A DNA stretch of 38,004 bases, taken from positions 1 to 38,004 of the forward strand of contig SFLS01000014.1 of NCBI GenBank assembly GCA_004554485.1. The letters are read 5' to 3'. The notes beneath the pieces are model-generated. The model worked only from the letters and a program-made list of their open reading frames with translations. It was not told the DNA's origin and made no database searches. The translations under genes were made by a program, and so were the position numbers. Of the stretch, positions 1 to 7,699 are shown piece by piece. Positions within the stretch are counted from its first letter, which is position 1; the number at the start of each line of letters is the position of its first letter. The stretch comes from Oscillospiraceae bacterium. Lineage in GTDB: Bacteria > Bacillota > Clostridia > Oscillospirales > Ruminococcaceae.

Positions 1-62
1 ACCCGTTTTTTCTCCCAGGTATAGGTCAGCTTTTCGCCGTTTACCCACACTTCCCGCTGCAC
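1..62 (-). CDS. M48/YgjP-type (DUF45) metallopeptidase, 5' end only
   Basis: Only the first 20 codons are inside the window, read on minus from a GTG at 62; the gene runs off the left edge. The visible residues are MQREVWVNGEKLTYTWEKKR. This resembles the N-terminus of YgjP/DUF45 zinc metallopeptidases, which open with a short beta-rich stretch ending in a conserved basic KR pair before the 'NLNLRV' strand. A strong ribosome binding site, AAAAGGAGG (79-71), lies 8 nt upstream of the GTG and fixes the start. The catalytic HExxH region is outside the window, so the family call rests on the N-terminus only. It follows the amidase gene on the same strand, with a possible terminator between them. 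Confidence 0.5.
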   Translation of the reverse strand, partial: MQREVWVNGEKLTYTWEKKR

Positions 63-125
63 CGGCAGCGCCTCCTTTTCGCGGCTTTTGGCTCTCCGGC
101 CGCCTGCCGCGCTTTATTCTTTGGC

Positions 126-158
126 AAAAGGGAGACGCCCCGCGGGACGCCTCCCTGC
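126..158 (-). terminator. Possible rho-independent terminator after the amidase gene
   Basis: On the minus strand a GC-rich hairpin with GGGAG/CTCCC outer arms (130-134 and 151-155) and a partly paired interior is followed by TTTT. It lies just past the amidase stop codon at 164. The stem has two mismatches and the T-run is short, so it may be weak. Confidence 0.4.
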
Positions 159-163
159 TCTTT

Positions 164-2680
164 TCAGTTTGCGGGGACGCTCTGCAAAATGGCCTCCGCC
201 ATACCGGAAGCCGTCCGGCAGATGGTCTCCCAGTCGGCGCAGTCCTCGTACTGTGCTGGGTTGGGGATAAAGCCCACCTCGTACAGCACCGCCGGGCAGA
301 AGCCCAGCCGGGTCACATAGTAGTAGCCCCATTCGGCGCCGTCGGTCTTGCGGCCGGTCGCCGCCGCCACGCAGTCGGAAAGCTGCCGGGCAAAGGCCTC
401 GCTCGGCCCCTCGCAGTAATAGCTCACCATCCAGTCGGCCTTCACCTCCTTGGTCAGGCCGGTGCTGTTGTGGTGCACCGAAAGGAAGAAATCCGGCTTG
501 GCCTCCACCGCCATGCGCACCCGTTCGTCCAGCGTCACCTTCGGCGTTTCTCGGTCGTCGGCGGTGCGGGTCATCAGCACCGTGGCTCCCATCTGCTCCA
601 GCCGCTCCCGCAGCGCCAGGCTCACCGCCAGGTTCAGCTCCGATTCGGTGGGCCCGTAAAGACCGGCCGCGCCGTAGGCGCCGCAGTCGCGGTTGCCATG
701 GCCGGGGTCTATCATCACCGTTATCCCCTCCAGCGGCTTGCCGGGCGTCCGGGCAAGTGTCGGCGCCTCCTTGATGGAAAGCAGCACATCGCCCGCCTCG
801 TTGTACTGGATATCGTAGCCCCAGTATTTTTCCTCGTCCAGCGTCAGCAGCAGGCAGGCGCCGTCCTGCGTCTGCTCCCACCGCGCTTCGGTCACCGCCG
901 GGCACAGCAGGGCGTCCGTTTCTTCCGGCAGCGCGGTGTTTTCCAGGCAGACGCGCAGCACGCCGTCCTCCAGCGCAGCCGTTGCCGCCGGGAAGCTGCC
1001 GCAGACAAAGGTCACGGTGGTCAGCCGTCCTTCGGTCGCCGAAGTAATGCCGGTCACCGTCGTCTCCACCGGGGAGACCTGTGGATCGACCGTTGCCCGG
1101 TCGCTGCTGATATAGCCCCCCGCCACCTCGTAAAAGACGGTCCCGTTGTACTGGAAGCAGCCCACCATCGGGATCCTGGCGCCCAGATGATAGGTGGCCT
1201 GGATGGTGCTGTCGTCGGTATAGTCGCTCAAAAGGCTCACATTTTCGGTGTCGGCCCGCACACTGGGGGTCACCCCCGCTCCGGCGGCATACAGCCGGCC
1301 CGCCGATTCATAGCGGGTCGTCTTACCGTTGTAGGTCAGGGTATAGGCGATGCTGCCCCAGTCGGTCAGCTCGCCCGCCGGCAGGTCCTCCGGCACCTGA
1401 TAGACCCCCCGGAAGGTCGCCGCGATCCCGTTTTTGGCGGTAGCTGCCGTCTGCTTCATCGGCACCGTTTGGCCGTTGATGGTGGCGGTCACCTTGCCGC
1501 CGCTGGGGGCCACACACCGGAATACCAGCTCCTGCCCCGCCCATACGGCGGCGTCACTGGTCGGGAATCGGGAGGTCACCGTCGAGGTAACGCCGCTGTC
1601 GGCGGCGGTGCGCCGCACCGTCAGGGTCAGGCTGTCTTCCCCCTGCCGGAAGGTAAAGGTGTTGTTCCCCACCGCCAGGTTCACCGCCACGCCAAAGCAG
1701 CCCTGGGTCCCGGTGCGTTCCACCGGCTTGCCGTTCATGGTCAGCGGCCGGTCGGGGTCGCTGGTTCCCATGATAAAAATGCCGGAATAGCCGGTCGCGG
1801 CGTTATTTTCCGGGTAGCCGATCTTCAGCTCCCCGGCAATCTCCAGCGAGACCGCCGTCACCGGTTCCGAAACGGCGGCGTCCGCGTAGCTCAGCAGCAG
1901 CCCCCTGGCGGCGGTATCCTGCCGGATCTCGGGGTAGTTGCCCAGCACCAGACCCGCTGTGCAGCCGTTTCTGGCATTGTACCAAAGCTGGCTGCCGGTA
2001 ACGCCGCTTTGCAGCGTTTTCACCACCGGTGTCACCGGGACCGTCAGGCCCTCCCAGATGTCCGCCAGTGCCGTGTATTCCGCTCCGGCGGTCTGCGGCA
2101 GCACCGGCAGCAGCCGCTGCACCCCGCTGCTTTGCAGCGCCGCTGTCTTTGCTGCGTCGGCCGCCGCGGCATCATACCGCAGCGCCAGCGGCAGGCCCGT
2201 CTGCCGCAGCGCCTCCAGCCGGCTTTGCAGCTCCCCGGCGGAAAGGCCATCGCCCTGCAGCGCCACGCCCTCCGGCGCGTATTTCAGCGGCTTTTCCGGG
2301 GCGTACACGCTGCGCACCGCCGCCCACACGGCGGGGCTGCCCTTGGCCGTTCTGCACAGCGTCTCCAACCGGGCATAGTCCTCCCCGTCCTCGATCTCCC
2401 AGTACAGTGTTTCCACACGGTTTTCCCGCGCAAAAGCGATCAGCTCTCGCAGCGCCGCCTTTTCGGCTTTGGCCAGTTCCCTCGCGTTGGCATCCGTCTC
2501 AACCTCCATCGGCAGCTCCGCCATCGAAGTCCACAGGCCCGTCCCCGGCAGCGCCGGCGCCGGCTCCGGCAGGGCCGGGCCGTCCTCCAACAGGCGCGGC
2601 AGCAAAAAGGCTCCGGCCCCGATGCACAGGGTCAGCAGCAGCACCGTCAGTGCCGTCAGTCCTCTCGTTTTTTGCTTCAT
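164..2680 (-). CDS. Membrane-anchored N-acetylmuramoyl-L-alanine amidase (Amidase_3)
   Basis: Predicted to cleave the bond between N-acetylmuramic acid and L-alanine in peptidoglycan, outside the membrane. The C-terminal ~185 residues (from about 654) are a complete Amidase_3 zinc domain: DPGHG with the first zinc ligand, ESELN with the glutamate ligand, SVHHN with the second histidine, and EVGFI with the catalytic glutamate. The N-terminus has a basic KQK/R stretch and one hydrophobic segment (about residues 8-30), a signal anchor or uncleaved signal peptide. The 600 residues between are rich in short beta strands; part (about 90-280) looks like a barrel-type domain but I do not recognise it. 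ATG at 2680 is chosen because GAGG sits 8 nt upstream; a GTG at 2683 is only 5 nt from it. It probably shares a transcript with the small gene at 2699-2920. Confidence 0.85.
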   Translation of the reverse strand: MKQKTRGLTALTVLLLTLCIGAGAFLLPRLLEDGPALPEPAPALPGTGLWTSMAELPMEVETDANARELAKAEKAALRELIAFARENRVETLYWEIEDGEDYARLETLCRTAKGSPAVWAAVRSVYAPEKPLKYAPEGVALQGDGLSAGELQSRLEALRQTGLPLALRYDAAAADAAKTAALQSSGVQRLLPVLPQTAGAEYTALADIWEGLTVPVTPVVKTLQSGVTGSQLWYNARNGCTAGLVLGNYPEIRQDTAARGLLLSYADAAVSEPVTAVSLEIAGELKIGYPENNAATGYSGIFIMGTSDPDRPLTMNGKPVERTGTQGCFGVAVNLAVGNNTFTFRQGEDSLTLTVRRTAADSGVTSTVTSRFPTSDAAVWAGQELVFRCVAPSGGKVTATINGQTVPMKQTAATAKNGIAATFRGVYQVPEDLPAGELTDWGSIAYTLTYNGKTTRYESAGRLYAAGAGVTPSVRADTENVSLLSDYTDDSTIQATYHLGARIPMVGCFQYNGTVFYEVAGGYISSDRATVDPQVSPVETTVTGITSATEGRLTTVTFVCGSFPAATAALEDGVLRVCLENTALPEETDALLCPAVTEARWEQTQDGACLLLTLDEEKYWGYDIQYNEAGDVLLSIKEAPTLARTPGKPLEGITVMIDPGHGNRDCGAYGAAGLYGPTESELNLAVSLALRERLEQMGATVLMTRTADDRETPKVTLDERVRMAVEAKPDFFLSVHHNSTGLTKEVKADWMVSYYCEGPSEAFARQLSDCVAAATGRKTDGAEWGYYYVTRLGFCPAVLYEVGFIPNPAQYEDCADWETICRTASGMAEAILQSVPAN

Positions 2681-2698
2681 CACGCTTTCCTCACCCGG

Positions 2699-2920
2699 TC
2701 ACAGTTCAAAATCCTTGGGGCCGTACTGCTGCGATGGCAGCCGGGGCGCCCGCCGGATCTCCCGCCGCAGCGGATCGTACCGAAAGGCGGCGCAGCGGTC
2801 CTCCGCCGCCATCACCCCCCGCTTGGGGCAAAGCACAAAGTCCTTATCCACATTGGGGGTGCCCACGGCGCAGTAGCGGCACGCCGGGTCGATCTCTCTG
2901 TCAAAAAATCTGCTGCTCAT
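2699..2920 (-). CDS. Small conserved four-cysteine protein, function unknown
   Basis: A 73-residue protein found by memory in many Clostridia as an uncharacterised small protein. It has a CRYC pair near residue 14 and two later cysteines (LCPK and RCAAF), so it may bind a metal, and a 'RYDPLRRE' motif typical of the family. Length and motif order match the relatives I recall. The start ATG at 2920 has GGAGG just upstream, in 2928-2934. It lies 18 nt before the amidase ATG on the same strand and both probably use the promoter near 3100. One cruciform repeat (2972-3054) sits in the transcribed leader of this gene. Function is not known and I do not assign one. Confidence 0.7.
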   Translation of the reverse strand: MSSRFFDREIDPACRYCAVGTPNVDKDFVLCPKRGVMAAEDRCAAFRYDPLRREIRRAPRLPSQQYGPKDFEL

Positions 2921-2971
2921 CCGAATTCCCTCCTGTTGCGGTGCGCAAAACCTCTGCCGGAGCCGGGGTCC

Positions 2972-3054
2972 GGCCCGCAGGGCGTTTCGGCCCGGCCGAA
3001 ACCGGCGGCCGAAGGCCGCCGCGGGCTGCCTGCGGCAGCCCGGCCCTGCGGGCC
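2972..3054 (+). repeat. Cruciform repeat, copy A
   Basis: An 83-bp element in which every base is accounted for by pairing or a 3-nt loop. The outer stem GGCCCGCAGGGC (2972-2983) pairs with GCCCTGCGGGCC (3043-3054). Inside are three hairpins in a row: GTTTCGGC/GCCGAAAC with loop ccg, CGGCGGCC/GGCCGCCG with loop gaa, and CGGGCTGCC/GGCAGCCCG with loop tgc. It lies between the promoter (3100-3105) and the ribosome site of the gene at 2699-2920, so it would be transcribed. Confidence 0.9.
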
Positions 3055-3099
3055 GCCCACCGCCGGCTCCCTGCCTGCCGGACTCTTTCCTTTGGCTCC

Positions 3100-3128
3100 A
3101 TTATACCACACCGTTCGACCGCTGGGAA
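3100..3128 (-). promoter_or_regulatory. Promoter for the small Cys protein and amidase genes
   Basis: On minus the -10 is TATAAT (3105-3100) with an extended TGG before it, and a 17-bp spacer separates it from TTCCCA, which matches the -35 consensus at four of six positions. It points to the gene at 2699-2920, leaving a leader of about 170 nt that contains cruciform repeat A. Confidence 0.6.
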
Positions 3129-3159
3129 CCGCTTTCACCGGCATTTTGCCGGTAAATAT

Positions 3160-4275
3160 TTACTGCGACTTGGGCAGCCCCCGCTCCCAGCGGGCCGCCA
3201 GCATCCCGCACAGCACCAGCATCCACAGGCTGCCCCACAGCATCCGTCCCAGGGAAAGCGCCGGCACCGCCGCGCCGGTCATTGCCGGTACCGCCGCCCG
3301 CCGCCCCAGCCACGGCAGCGCCAGCAAGGCGGTCAGCAGCCCGTGCAGCAGTCGGGAAAGCAGCAGCCTCCCCCACGGCAGGCCCGTTTCCCCCAAACAG
3401 GCCGCCACCTGGCAGCAGATGGAGATCCCCCCGAAGGAGAGCAAAAACGGCAGGATCTTCGCCGCCTCGGCGGGGGGTAGCCGGGCCGCCATGGCACTGC
3501 CGGCACAGATCTCCAAAAGGCCGGTCAGCAGACAGTCGGCCGTCGTCCCGCAAAGCCTGCCGCCGGAAAGGGCCGCCAACCCCTTTGCCAGCAGCGGAAA
3601 CACGCCGCAGGCGGCCAGCACCGCCGAAAAGGCGGAAAGCAGCACCACAAAGGCGCAGATGTTCACCGCGGAGGCCGCCGCCGAGCCGACCGACCGCACC
3701 AGCAGTACTGCCGCCGACTCCGCTTTGGGCGGGGCCGGGGCGTCGCCTCCCGGGCGGGGCCGGGGCTGCCCGAGGGTGAGCAGCCGGGCCGTCAGCAGAC
3801 CTGCCGCCAGCTGGCACAAAAACAAAAACAGCCCCACCGCCACCGAGCCGAAGATCCGCTGGCCCACCACCCCGGCCATATAGGCCGGCCCGCTGTGGAT
3901 GAGCAGCGCCGCCCCCTGCTGCGTCTGCCGGGCGGTAACGGCGCCCCTTTTCTGCAGCTCGGCCAGCGTTTTCGCTCCGGCCGGGTATCCCCCGATCCAG
4001 CTCATCAGGATGGCGGGAGCCGCCGCGGGGGGCAGTCGGTAGCAGCGGACGGCCACCCCGGAAAACGCCCGGGCCAGCACGGTGCCGCCGGGCGCGCCCG
4101 CCAGAAACACCGACACCGCCAGAAAGGGGAAAACCGCCGGCAGAATCACGCTGCCGCAGGCGGCGATGCCCCGCACCGCCCCGGCCGAAGCGGCGGGCGC
4201 GTACGCGATGAGCAGGGCCGCCGCCAGCAGGCAGAATACGGCCAGCAGGATATCCTTTACAGCGGGGCGGAGCAT
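3160..4275 (-). CDS. ylbJ: Sporulation integral membrane protein YlbJ
   Basis: A 371-residue polytopic membrane protein with about nine hydrophobic segments. It has the YlbJ signatures of the nucleoside-recognition (Gate) family: a WIGGYPAGAK motif near residue 93 and a SGPAYMAGVVG motif near 128, at the usual spacing and in the family's usual length range. In Bacillus subtilis YlbJ is made in the mother cell under sigma-E and is needed for normal spore cortex; that role is inferred here from family. The ATG at 4275 has AAGAAGGTG upstream. It is divergent from yqfC, another sigma-E gene, and a good sigma-E-like promoter lies upstream (4301-4329). Confidence 0.88.
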   Translation of the reverse strand: MLRPAVKDILLAVFCLLAAALLIAYAPAASAGAVRGIAACGSVILPAVFPFLAVSVFLAGAPGGTVLARAFSGVAVRCYRLPPAAAPAILMSWIGGYPAGAKTLAELQKRGAVTARQTQQGAALLIHSGPAYMAGVVGQRIFGSVAVGLFLFLCQLAAGLLTARLLTLGQPRPRPGGDAPAPPKAESAAVLLVRSVGSAAASAVNICAFVVLLSAFSAVLAACGVFPLLAKGLAALSGGRLCGTTADCLLTGLLEICAGSAMAARLPPAEAAKILPFLLSFGGISICCQVAACLGETGLPWGRLLLSRLLHGLLTALLALPWLGRRAAVPAMTGAAVPALSLGRMLWGSLWMLVLCGMLAARWERGLPKSQ

Positions 4276-4300
4276 GGGGCGTCACCTTCTTTTCTGTGGT

Positions 4301-4329
4301 AATTTATGTGTGGGGAAGCGGCGGTATGC
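4301..4329 (-). promoter_or_regulatory. Sigma-E-like promoter for ylbJ
   Basis: On minus, GCATACC (4329-4323) and CATAAATT (4308-4301) are separated by 14 bp. These resemble the sigma-E consensus -35 (KMATATT) at five of seven positions and -10 (CATACAnT) at six of seven defined positions. The predicted start site leaves a short leader before the AAGAAGGTG ribosome site, as expected for a mother-cell sporulation gene. This is a match by eye. Confidence 0.5.
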
Positions 4330-4379
4330 GGCACGGCGGGAAGGCCGGGGCAGGCTTTGGCGGAAGGCTATGAGGGGGA

Positions 4380-4458
4380 GGCCCGCAGGGCCGGCGCCGC
4401 AGGCGCCGCGGCGATCTCTGATCGCCGGTTTCGGCGCAGCCGAAACGCCCTGCGGGCC
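4380..4458 (-). repeat. Cruciform repeat, copy B
   Basis: A 79-bp element with the same perfect outer stem GGCCCGCAGGGC (4380-4391)/GCCCTGCGGGCC (4447-4458). Its three hairpins, in plus order, are CGGCGCC/GGCGCCG (loop gca), CGGCGATC/GATCGCCG (loop tct) and GTTTCGGC/GCCGAAAC (loop gca). The order is the reverse of copies A and C, so the core is on the minus strand relative to them. It lies in the divergent ylbJ/yqfC gap. The right flank TGCAGGGGGCGGTGGAG (4473-4489) is shared with copies C and D. Confidence 0.9.
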
Positions 4459-4679
4459 GAAAGCCTGCGTCCTGCAGGGGGCGGTGGAGACCGCATCTGC
4501 CCAGAAAGCCGCCGGAGACAGCGGCGCCCGGGATTGGACGGCTGCTTGGGGCAGTGGAAAAACATCCCCTACTAATACGCCGAACGGGCAGCTTTTTTGC
4601 AGGGTTTTGGTTAAGATCACACAAATATTTACAAAGAATTTACAGATGGCCCGGTTTTTCCCCCTGTTGACAGGGCGGC

Positions 4680-4709
4680 GACTAACGGACAGCCCCCGAC
4701 GCATATAGT
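4680..4709 (+). promoter_or_regulatory. Possible sigma-E-like promoter for yqfC
   Basis: CATATAGT (4702-4709) resembles the sigma-E -10 consensus CATACAnT. The -35 region 15 bp upstream (GACTAAC, 4680-4686) matches only about four of seven positions. The start site would fall near 4716, which supports translation from the ATG at 4739 rather than the GTG at 4721. Confidence 0.4.
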
Positions 4710-4738
4710 GGGAGGAGCGAGTGAAAGGGAGACTGACT

Positions 4739-5008
4739 ATGCCGATGAACAAGGTACTGAAAAAGACCGGAGATTCCCTGCGGGAGGCTGCCGCCGATCT
4801 GCTGCCGCCGATGCGGGTGGAGCTGCTTTCCGACCGGCAGGCGGTGGTGGACGGCTGCCGGGGGATCCTGGAGTACAATGAGTGCTGCATCCGGCTGTGT
4901 ACCGGGGCTGTCACCGTCCGATTTACCGGCGAGGGGCTGCAGATGCGCAACTTCGGCAGTCTGGGCGCCGTGGTGGAGGGGCGGATCCGCTCGGTGGAGT
5001 TTGTTTGA
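4739..5008 (+). CDS. yqfC: Sporulation protein YqfC
   Basis: An 89-residue protein of the YqfC/YabP-type family, which has a small beta-rich fold. The diagnostic middle part GILEYNECCIRL, followed by VTVRFTGEGLQMRNFGS and ending in IRSVEFV, matches the family layout. In Bacillus yqfC is a sigma-E mother-cell gene next to yqfD, the same pairing seen here; its exact job in spore formation is not established. Two starts are possible: GTG at 4721 (GGAGGAG close upstream) and ATG at 4739 (AAAGGGAGA upstream). I choose the ATG because the product then has the usual family length and the predicted promoter start at about 4716 would otherwise leave almost no leader. Confidence 0.85.
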   Translation: MPMNKVLKKTGDSLREAAADLLPPMRVELLSDRQAVVDGCRGILEYNECCIRLCTGAVTVRFTGEGLQMRNFGSLGAVVEGRIRSVEFV

Positions 5009-5035
5009 CCGGGCACCGGGACGCGGCAGAGGGAC

Positions 5036-5114
5036 GGCCCGCAGGGCGTTTCGGCGCAGCCGAAACCGGCGGCCTTTGGCCGCCGCGACGCCGGAGGCGT
5101 CAGCCCTGCGGGCC
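5036..5114 (+). repeat. Cruciform repeat, copy C
   Basis: A 79-bp element between yqfC and yqfD. Outer stem 5036-5047/5103-5114, then GTTTCGGC/GCCGAAAC (loop gca), CGGCGGCC/GGCCGCCG (loop ttt) and GACGCC/GGCGTC (loop gga). Same orientation as copy A. Flank TGCAGGAACCGGCGGAG follows at 5128-5144, 13 nt after the stem. Confidence 0.9.
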
Positions 5115-5196
5115 GAATGGACCGGCTTGCAGGAACCGGCGGAGAAGCGCTGCGCACCATGCAGGGATCACAACGGAGCAAAGGAGGGCGGAAACG

Positions 5197-6396
5197 ATGC
5201 TGCTGCGGGCGATGATCCGGTACTGCCGGGGAACGGTGCATTTTGCGGTGAGCGGGCCGTACCCGGAGCGTTTTTTGAACCTCTGCGCCCAGGGCGGGCT
5301 GGGGCTGTGGAATGTCCGGCAGCAGCCGGGGGGGCTGAGTGCCTGCTGCGCCCTCAGTCACCGGCGGCAGTTGGAATACTACGCCCAAAAAAGCGGCCTG
5401 ACCCTGACGGTGACAAAATGTGCCGGGATGCCGCCGACGGTCCGTCGCTACCGCCGCCGCACCGGGCTGTGGATCGGGTTGGGGCTGCTGGCGGTGGGCC
5501 TGCTGGTGATGGGGCAGTTTGTGTGGCAGGTGGAGGTGACCGGACTGAAGAGCCTTTCCGCGGCGGAGATTACCGACGCCCTGACCGAGTATGGCGTGCA
5601 TCCCGGCGCCTGGGCCCGGGGCATCGACGCCAAAACGGTGGAGCGCAAAATGCAGGTCCGCTTTGCCGGGATCGCGTGGGTCTCGGTGAATATAGAGGGC
5701 TGCCGCGCCACCGCCGTTATCGAAGAAGCGGTCATCCCTCCCGCCCCCGTCGAGGACGGCGTTCCCACCAATCTGGTCGCGGCGTATACCGGCTTTATCA
5801 CCCGGATCGAGGTGTTTAACGGCAACCCGGTGGTCCGCCCGGGCGACAGCGTACAGGCGGGCGACCTGCTCATCAGCGGGATTATGGACAACAAGATGGG
5901 CGAAAGCCGCACGGCGCACGCGCGCGGACAGGTATACGCGCTCACCCGCGAGCGCGTGGAGATCGAAATTCCCTACCGCCAGGTGAAATACACCCTGCGG
6001 GGAATTGTGCGGCGGCGGTACCTTACCCTGTTCGGCGTCGCCATCCCGCTGCAGGCCAAAGGCGCTCCCGCCGGACCGTACCGGCTGGAACGCAGCGAAA
6101 AAGCGCCGGGCGGGCTGCTTTCCCTGCTGCCGGTGAGGATGACCGAGGAATGCTATCTGCTGCTGAACGAGGAGAGCGTGACCATCCCGCTGGAGGAGGC
6201 GCAGCGGCGGGCGGAAAAGGCGCTGGCCCTGCGGGAGAAAGAGTGGGCGGGCGTCACCGTACAGAGCCGCAGCCTGACCGGTACCGAGACGCCTGCCGGC
6301 TACACCCTGACGGCGGAATACCTGCTGGAGCGGCAGATCGGGCAGGAAACACCGGTACAGACCGAGGAACGGCAGGCGGCTCTGCCGGAGGAGTAA
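5197..6396 (+). CDS. yqfD: Sporulation protein YqfD
   Basis: A 399-residue protein of the YqfD family. It has an N-terminal soluble part, a single membrane segment at about residues 90-110 (LWIGLGLLAVGLLVMGQFVW), then a region like a FtsQ/POTRA domain (VEVTGLKSLSAAEITDAL) and the conserved EEAVIPPAPVEDG...TNLVA segment with a biotinyl-like hairpin (RPGDSVQAGDLLISG). In Bacillus it is a sigma-E sporulation protein of unknown mechanism. The ATG at 5197 is preceded by AAGGAGG at 9 nt. It follows yqfC after 188 nt that hold repeat C, and the two are probably co-transcribed. The family is usually about 390-400 residues, as here. Confidence 0.88.
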   Translation: MLLRAMIRYCRGTVHFAVSGPYPERFLNLCAQGGLGLWNVRQQPGGLSACCALSHRRQLEYYAQKSGLTLTVTKCAGMPPTVRRYRRRTGLWIGLGLLAVGLLVMGQFVWQVEVTGLKSLSAAEITDALTEYGVHPGAWARGIDAKTVERKMQVRFAGIAWVSVNIEGCRATAVIEEAVIPPAPVEDGVPTNLVAAYTGFITRIEVFNGNPVVRPGDSVQAGDLLISGIMDNKMGESRTAHARGQVYALTRERVEIEIPYRQVKYTLRGIVRRRYLTLFGVAIPLQAKGAPAGPYRLERSEKAPGGLLSLLPVRMTEECYLLLNEESVTIPLEEAQRRAEKALALREKEWAGVTVQSRSLTGTETPAGYTLTAEYLLERQIGQETPVQTEERQAALPEE

Positions 6397-6427
6397 GGCC
6401 GCGCCGGAGCAGATCTGAGGGGAGGTA

Positions 6428-6506
6428 GGCCCGCAGGGCCGGCGCCGCAGGCGCCGCGGCGATCTTTGATCGCCGGTTTCGGCCGCGCCGAAACGCCCTG
6501 CGGGCC
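6428..6506 (-). repeat. Cruciform repeat, copy D
   Basis: A 79-bp element nearly identical to copy B and in the same (minus) core orientation: outer stem 6428-6439/6495-6506, with CGGCGCC/GGCGCCG (loop gca), CGGCGATC/GATCGCCG (loop ttt) and GTTTCGGC/GCCGAAAC (loop cgc). The flank TGCAGGGACCGGCGGAG (6521-6537) lies 14 nt after the stem. It sits between yqfD and the phoH promoter. Confidence 0.9.
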
Positions 6507-6599
6507 GAAAGCCTGCGCCTTGCAGGGACCGGCGGAGGAAGCCGGTTCTGTCAGCCGCGGACCCCGGCAGCCGTGCCAATTTAGTTCCAAAAAACAGAT

Positions 6600-6630
6600 G
6601 AAATTTCTATGAAAATTTCATAGAAATTTC
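6600..6630. promoter_or_regulatory. Palindromic operator candidate upstream of phoH
   Basis: A perfect 12-bp inverted repeat, GAAATTTCTATG (6600-6611) and CATAGAAATTTC (6619-6630), around AAAATTT. The same site can be read as three GAAATTTC-like units spaced about 11 bp apart. It overlaps the -35 region of the phoH promoter, so a bound regulator would block or shape initiation. I do not recognise the regulator. The AT-rich palindrome stands out in a GC-rich surrounding. Confidence 0.6.
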
Positions 6631-6649
6631 GGGGGAATTGTGGTACAAT
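6621..6649 (+). promoter_or_regulatory. Extended -10 promoter for phoH
   Basis: TACAAT (6644-6649) with an extended TG (6641-6642) forms the -10. The hexamer 17 bp upstream is TAGAAA (6621-6626), a partial -35 that lies inside the palindromic operator. The leader to the phoH ATG is about 65 nt. Confidence 0.65.
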
Positions 6650-6721
6650 ATCCTAATAAACGAGCATTGGCGACCGGACAGGCCTGTAAGCTTTCCGGCA
6701 GGCTGCCGAAGGAGGAAACCC

Positions 6722-7699
6722 ATGACCGAACAGAGCATCAATTTTGAACGGATGGAGTACGCTCTGACCCTGTTTGGTAACTCGGACGAGAACATCCGAA
6801 TGCTGGAGCAGGGATACGGCGTTTCGGTGGTGTTCCGCGGCACCGATATCAAGGTAAGCGGCGACGCCGAAAAGGTGATGACCTGCACCCGCTGCATCGA
6901 GGGTCTGCTGAAAATGGTGGAGTCCGGCGAGGAGCTTTCGGCGCAGAATATCCGCTATATGATGAGTCTGGTGGAGGAGGGCCGCGAGCAGGAGGCGGAT
7001 TCGCTGGGGCGGGACGTCATCTGCATTACTGCCAAGGGCAAACCGCTGAAGCCCAAAACCATTGGCCAGCAGAAGTATGTCGAGGCCATCCGCAAAAACA
7101 CCATCGTCATGGGGATAGGACCGGCCGGCACCGGCAAGACCTATCTGGCGGTGGCCATGGCCGTCAAAGCCTTCCGGGCACAGGAGGTCAACCGCATCGT
7201 GCTGACCCGTCCCGCCGTGGAAGCCGGCGAAAAGCTGGGTTTCCTCCCCGGCGACCTGCAGAACAAGGTGGACCCTTACCTGCGGCCGCTGTACGACGCC
7301 CTGTTTGATATGCTGGGGGCGGAAAATTTCCAGAAGTACCAGGAGCGGGGCAATATAGAGGTGGCGCCGCTGGCCTATATGCGGGGACGCACGCTGGACG
7401 ACAGCTTTATCATTCTGGATGAGGCGCAGAACACCACCCCGGAACAGATGAAGATGTTTCTGACCCGGCTGGGTTTCAACTCCAAGGCCATTATCACCGG
7501 GGACGTGACCCAGATCGATCTGCCCGATGCCCGGCGCTCCGGACTGGTGGAGGCCAGCAAGATCCTGCGGGATATCCCGGATATTGCCATCTGCCGCTTT
7601 ACCGAAAAGGACGTCGTGCGGCACCGGCTGGTGCAGGATATCATAAAGGCATACGAAAAGTATTACAGCAGGCTGGATGCGGCAAGGAAAAACAAGTAG
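6722..7699 (+). CDS. phoH: PhoH family P-loop ATPase (PhoH/PhoL)
   Basis: A 325-residue PhoH-like protein, the usual length for the clostridial member next to ybeY. It binds and hydrolyses ATP; partners in RNA metabolism or ribosome quality control are suggested by its constant linkage with ybeY and era but not proven. The Walker A motif GPAGTGKT is at residues 133-140 and the Walker B region FIILDEAQN near 229-237, followed by the conserved TRLGFNSKAIITGD segment. An N-terminal KH-like part precedes it. ATG at 6722 has GAAGGAGG upstream. The 3' end is duplicated in the gap before ybeY (7727-7856). Transcription starts from the operator-controlled promoter at 6621-6649. Confidence 0.93.
   Translation: MTEQSINFERMEYALTLFGNSDENIRMLEQGYGVSVVFRGTDIKVSGDAEKVMTCTRCIEGLLKMVESGEELSAQNIRYMMSLVEEGREQEADSLGRDVICITAKGKPLKPKTIGQQKYVEAIRKNTIVMGIGPAGTGKTYLAVAMAVKAFRAQEVNRIVLTRPAVEAGEKLGFLPGDLQNKVDPYLRPLYDALFDMLGAENFQKYQERGNIEVAPLAYMRGRTLDDSFIILDEAQNTTPEQMKMFLTRLGFNSKAIITGDVTQIDLPDARRSGLVEASKILRDIPDIAICRFTEKDVVRHRLVQDIIKAYEKYYSRLDAARKNK

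Noticed and set aside
2972..3054. The cruciform repeats as tRNA genes because of their cloverleaf plan
   Set aside because: No T-loop or anticodon-loop signatures, loops of only three bases, and no tRNA sequence constraints.
470..3883. Very long open frame on plus, opposite the amidase and ylbJ genes
   Set aside because: GC-rich antisense shadow; the protein is rich in H, R, G and P without recognisable motifs, while the minus genes have full families.
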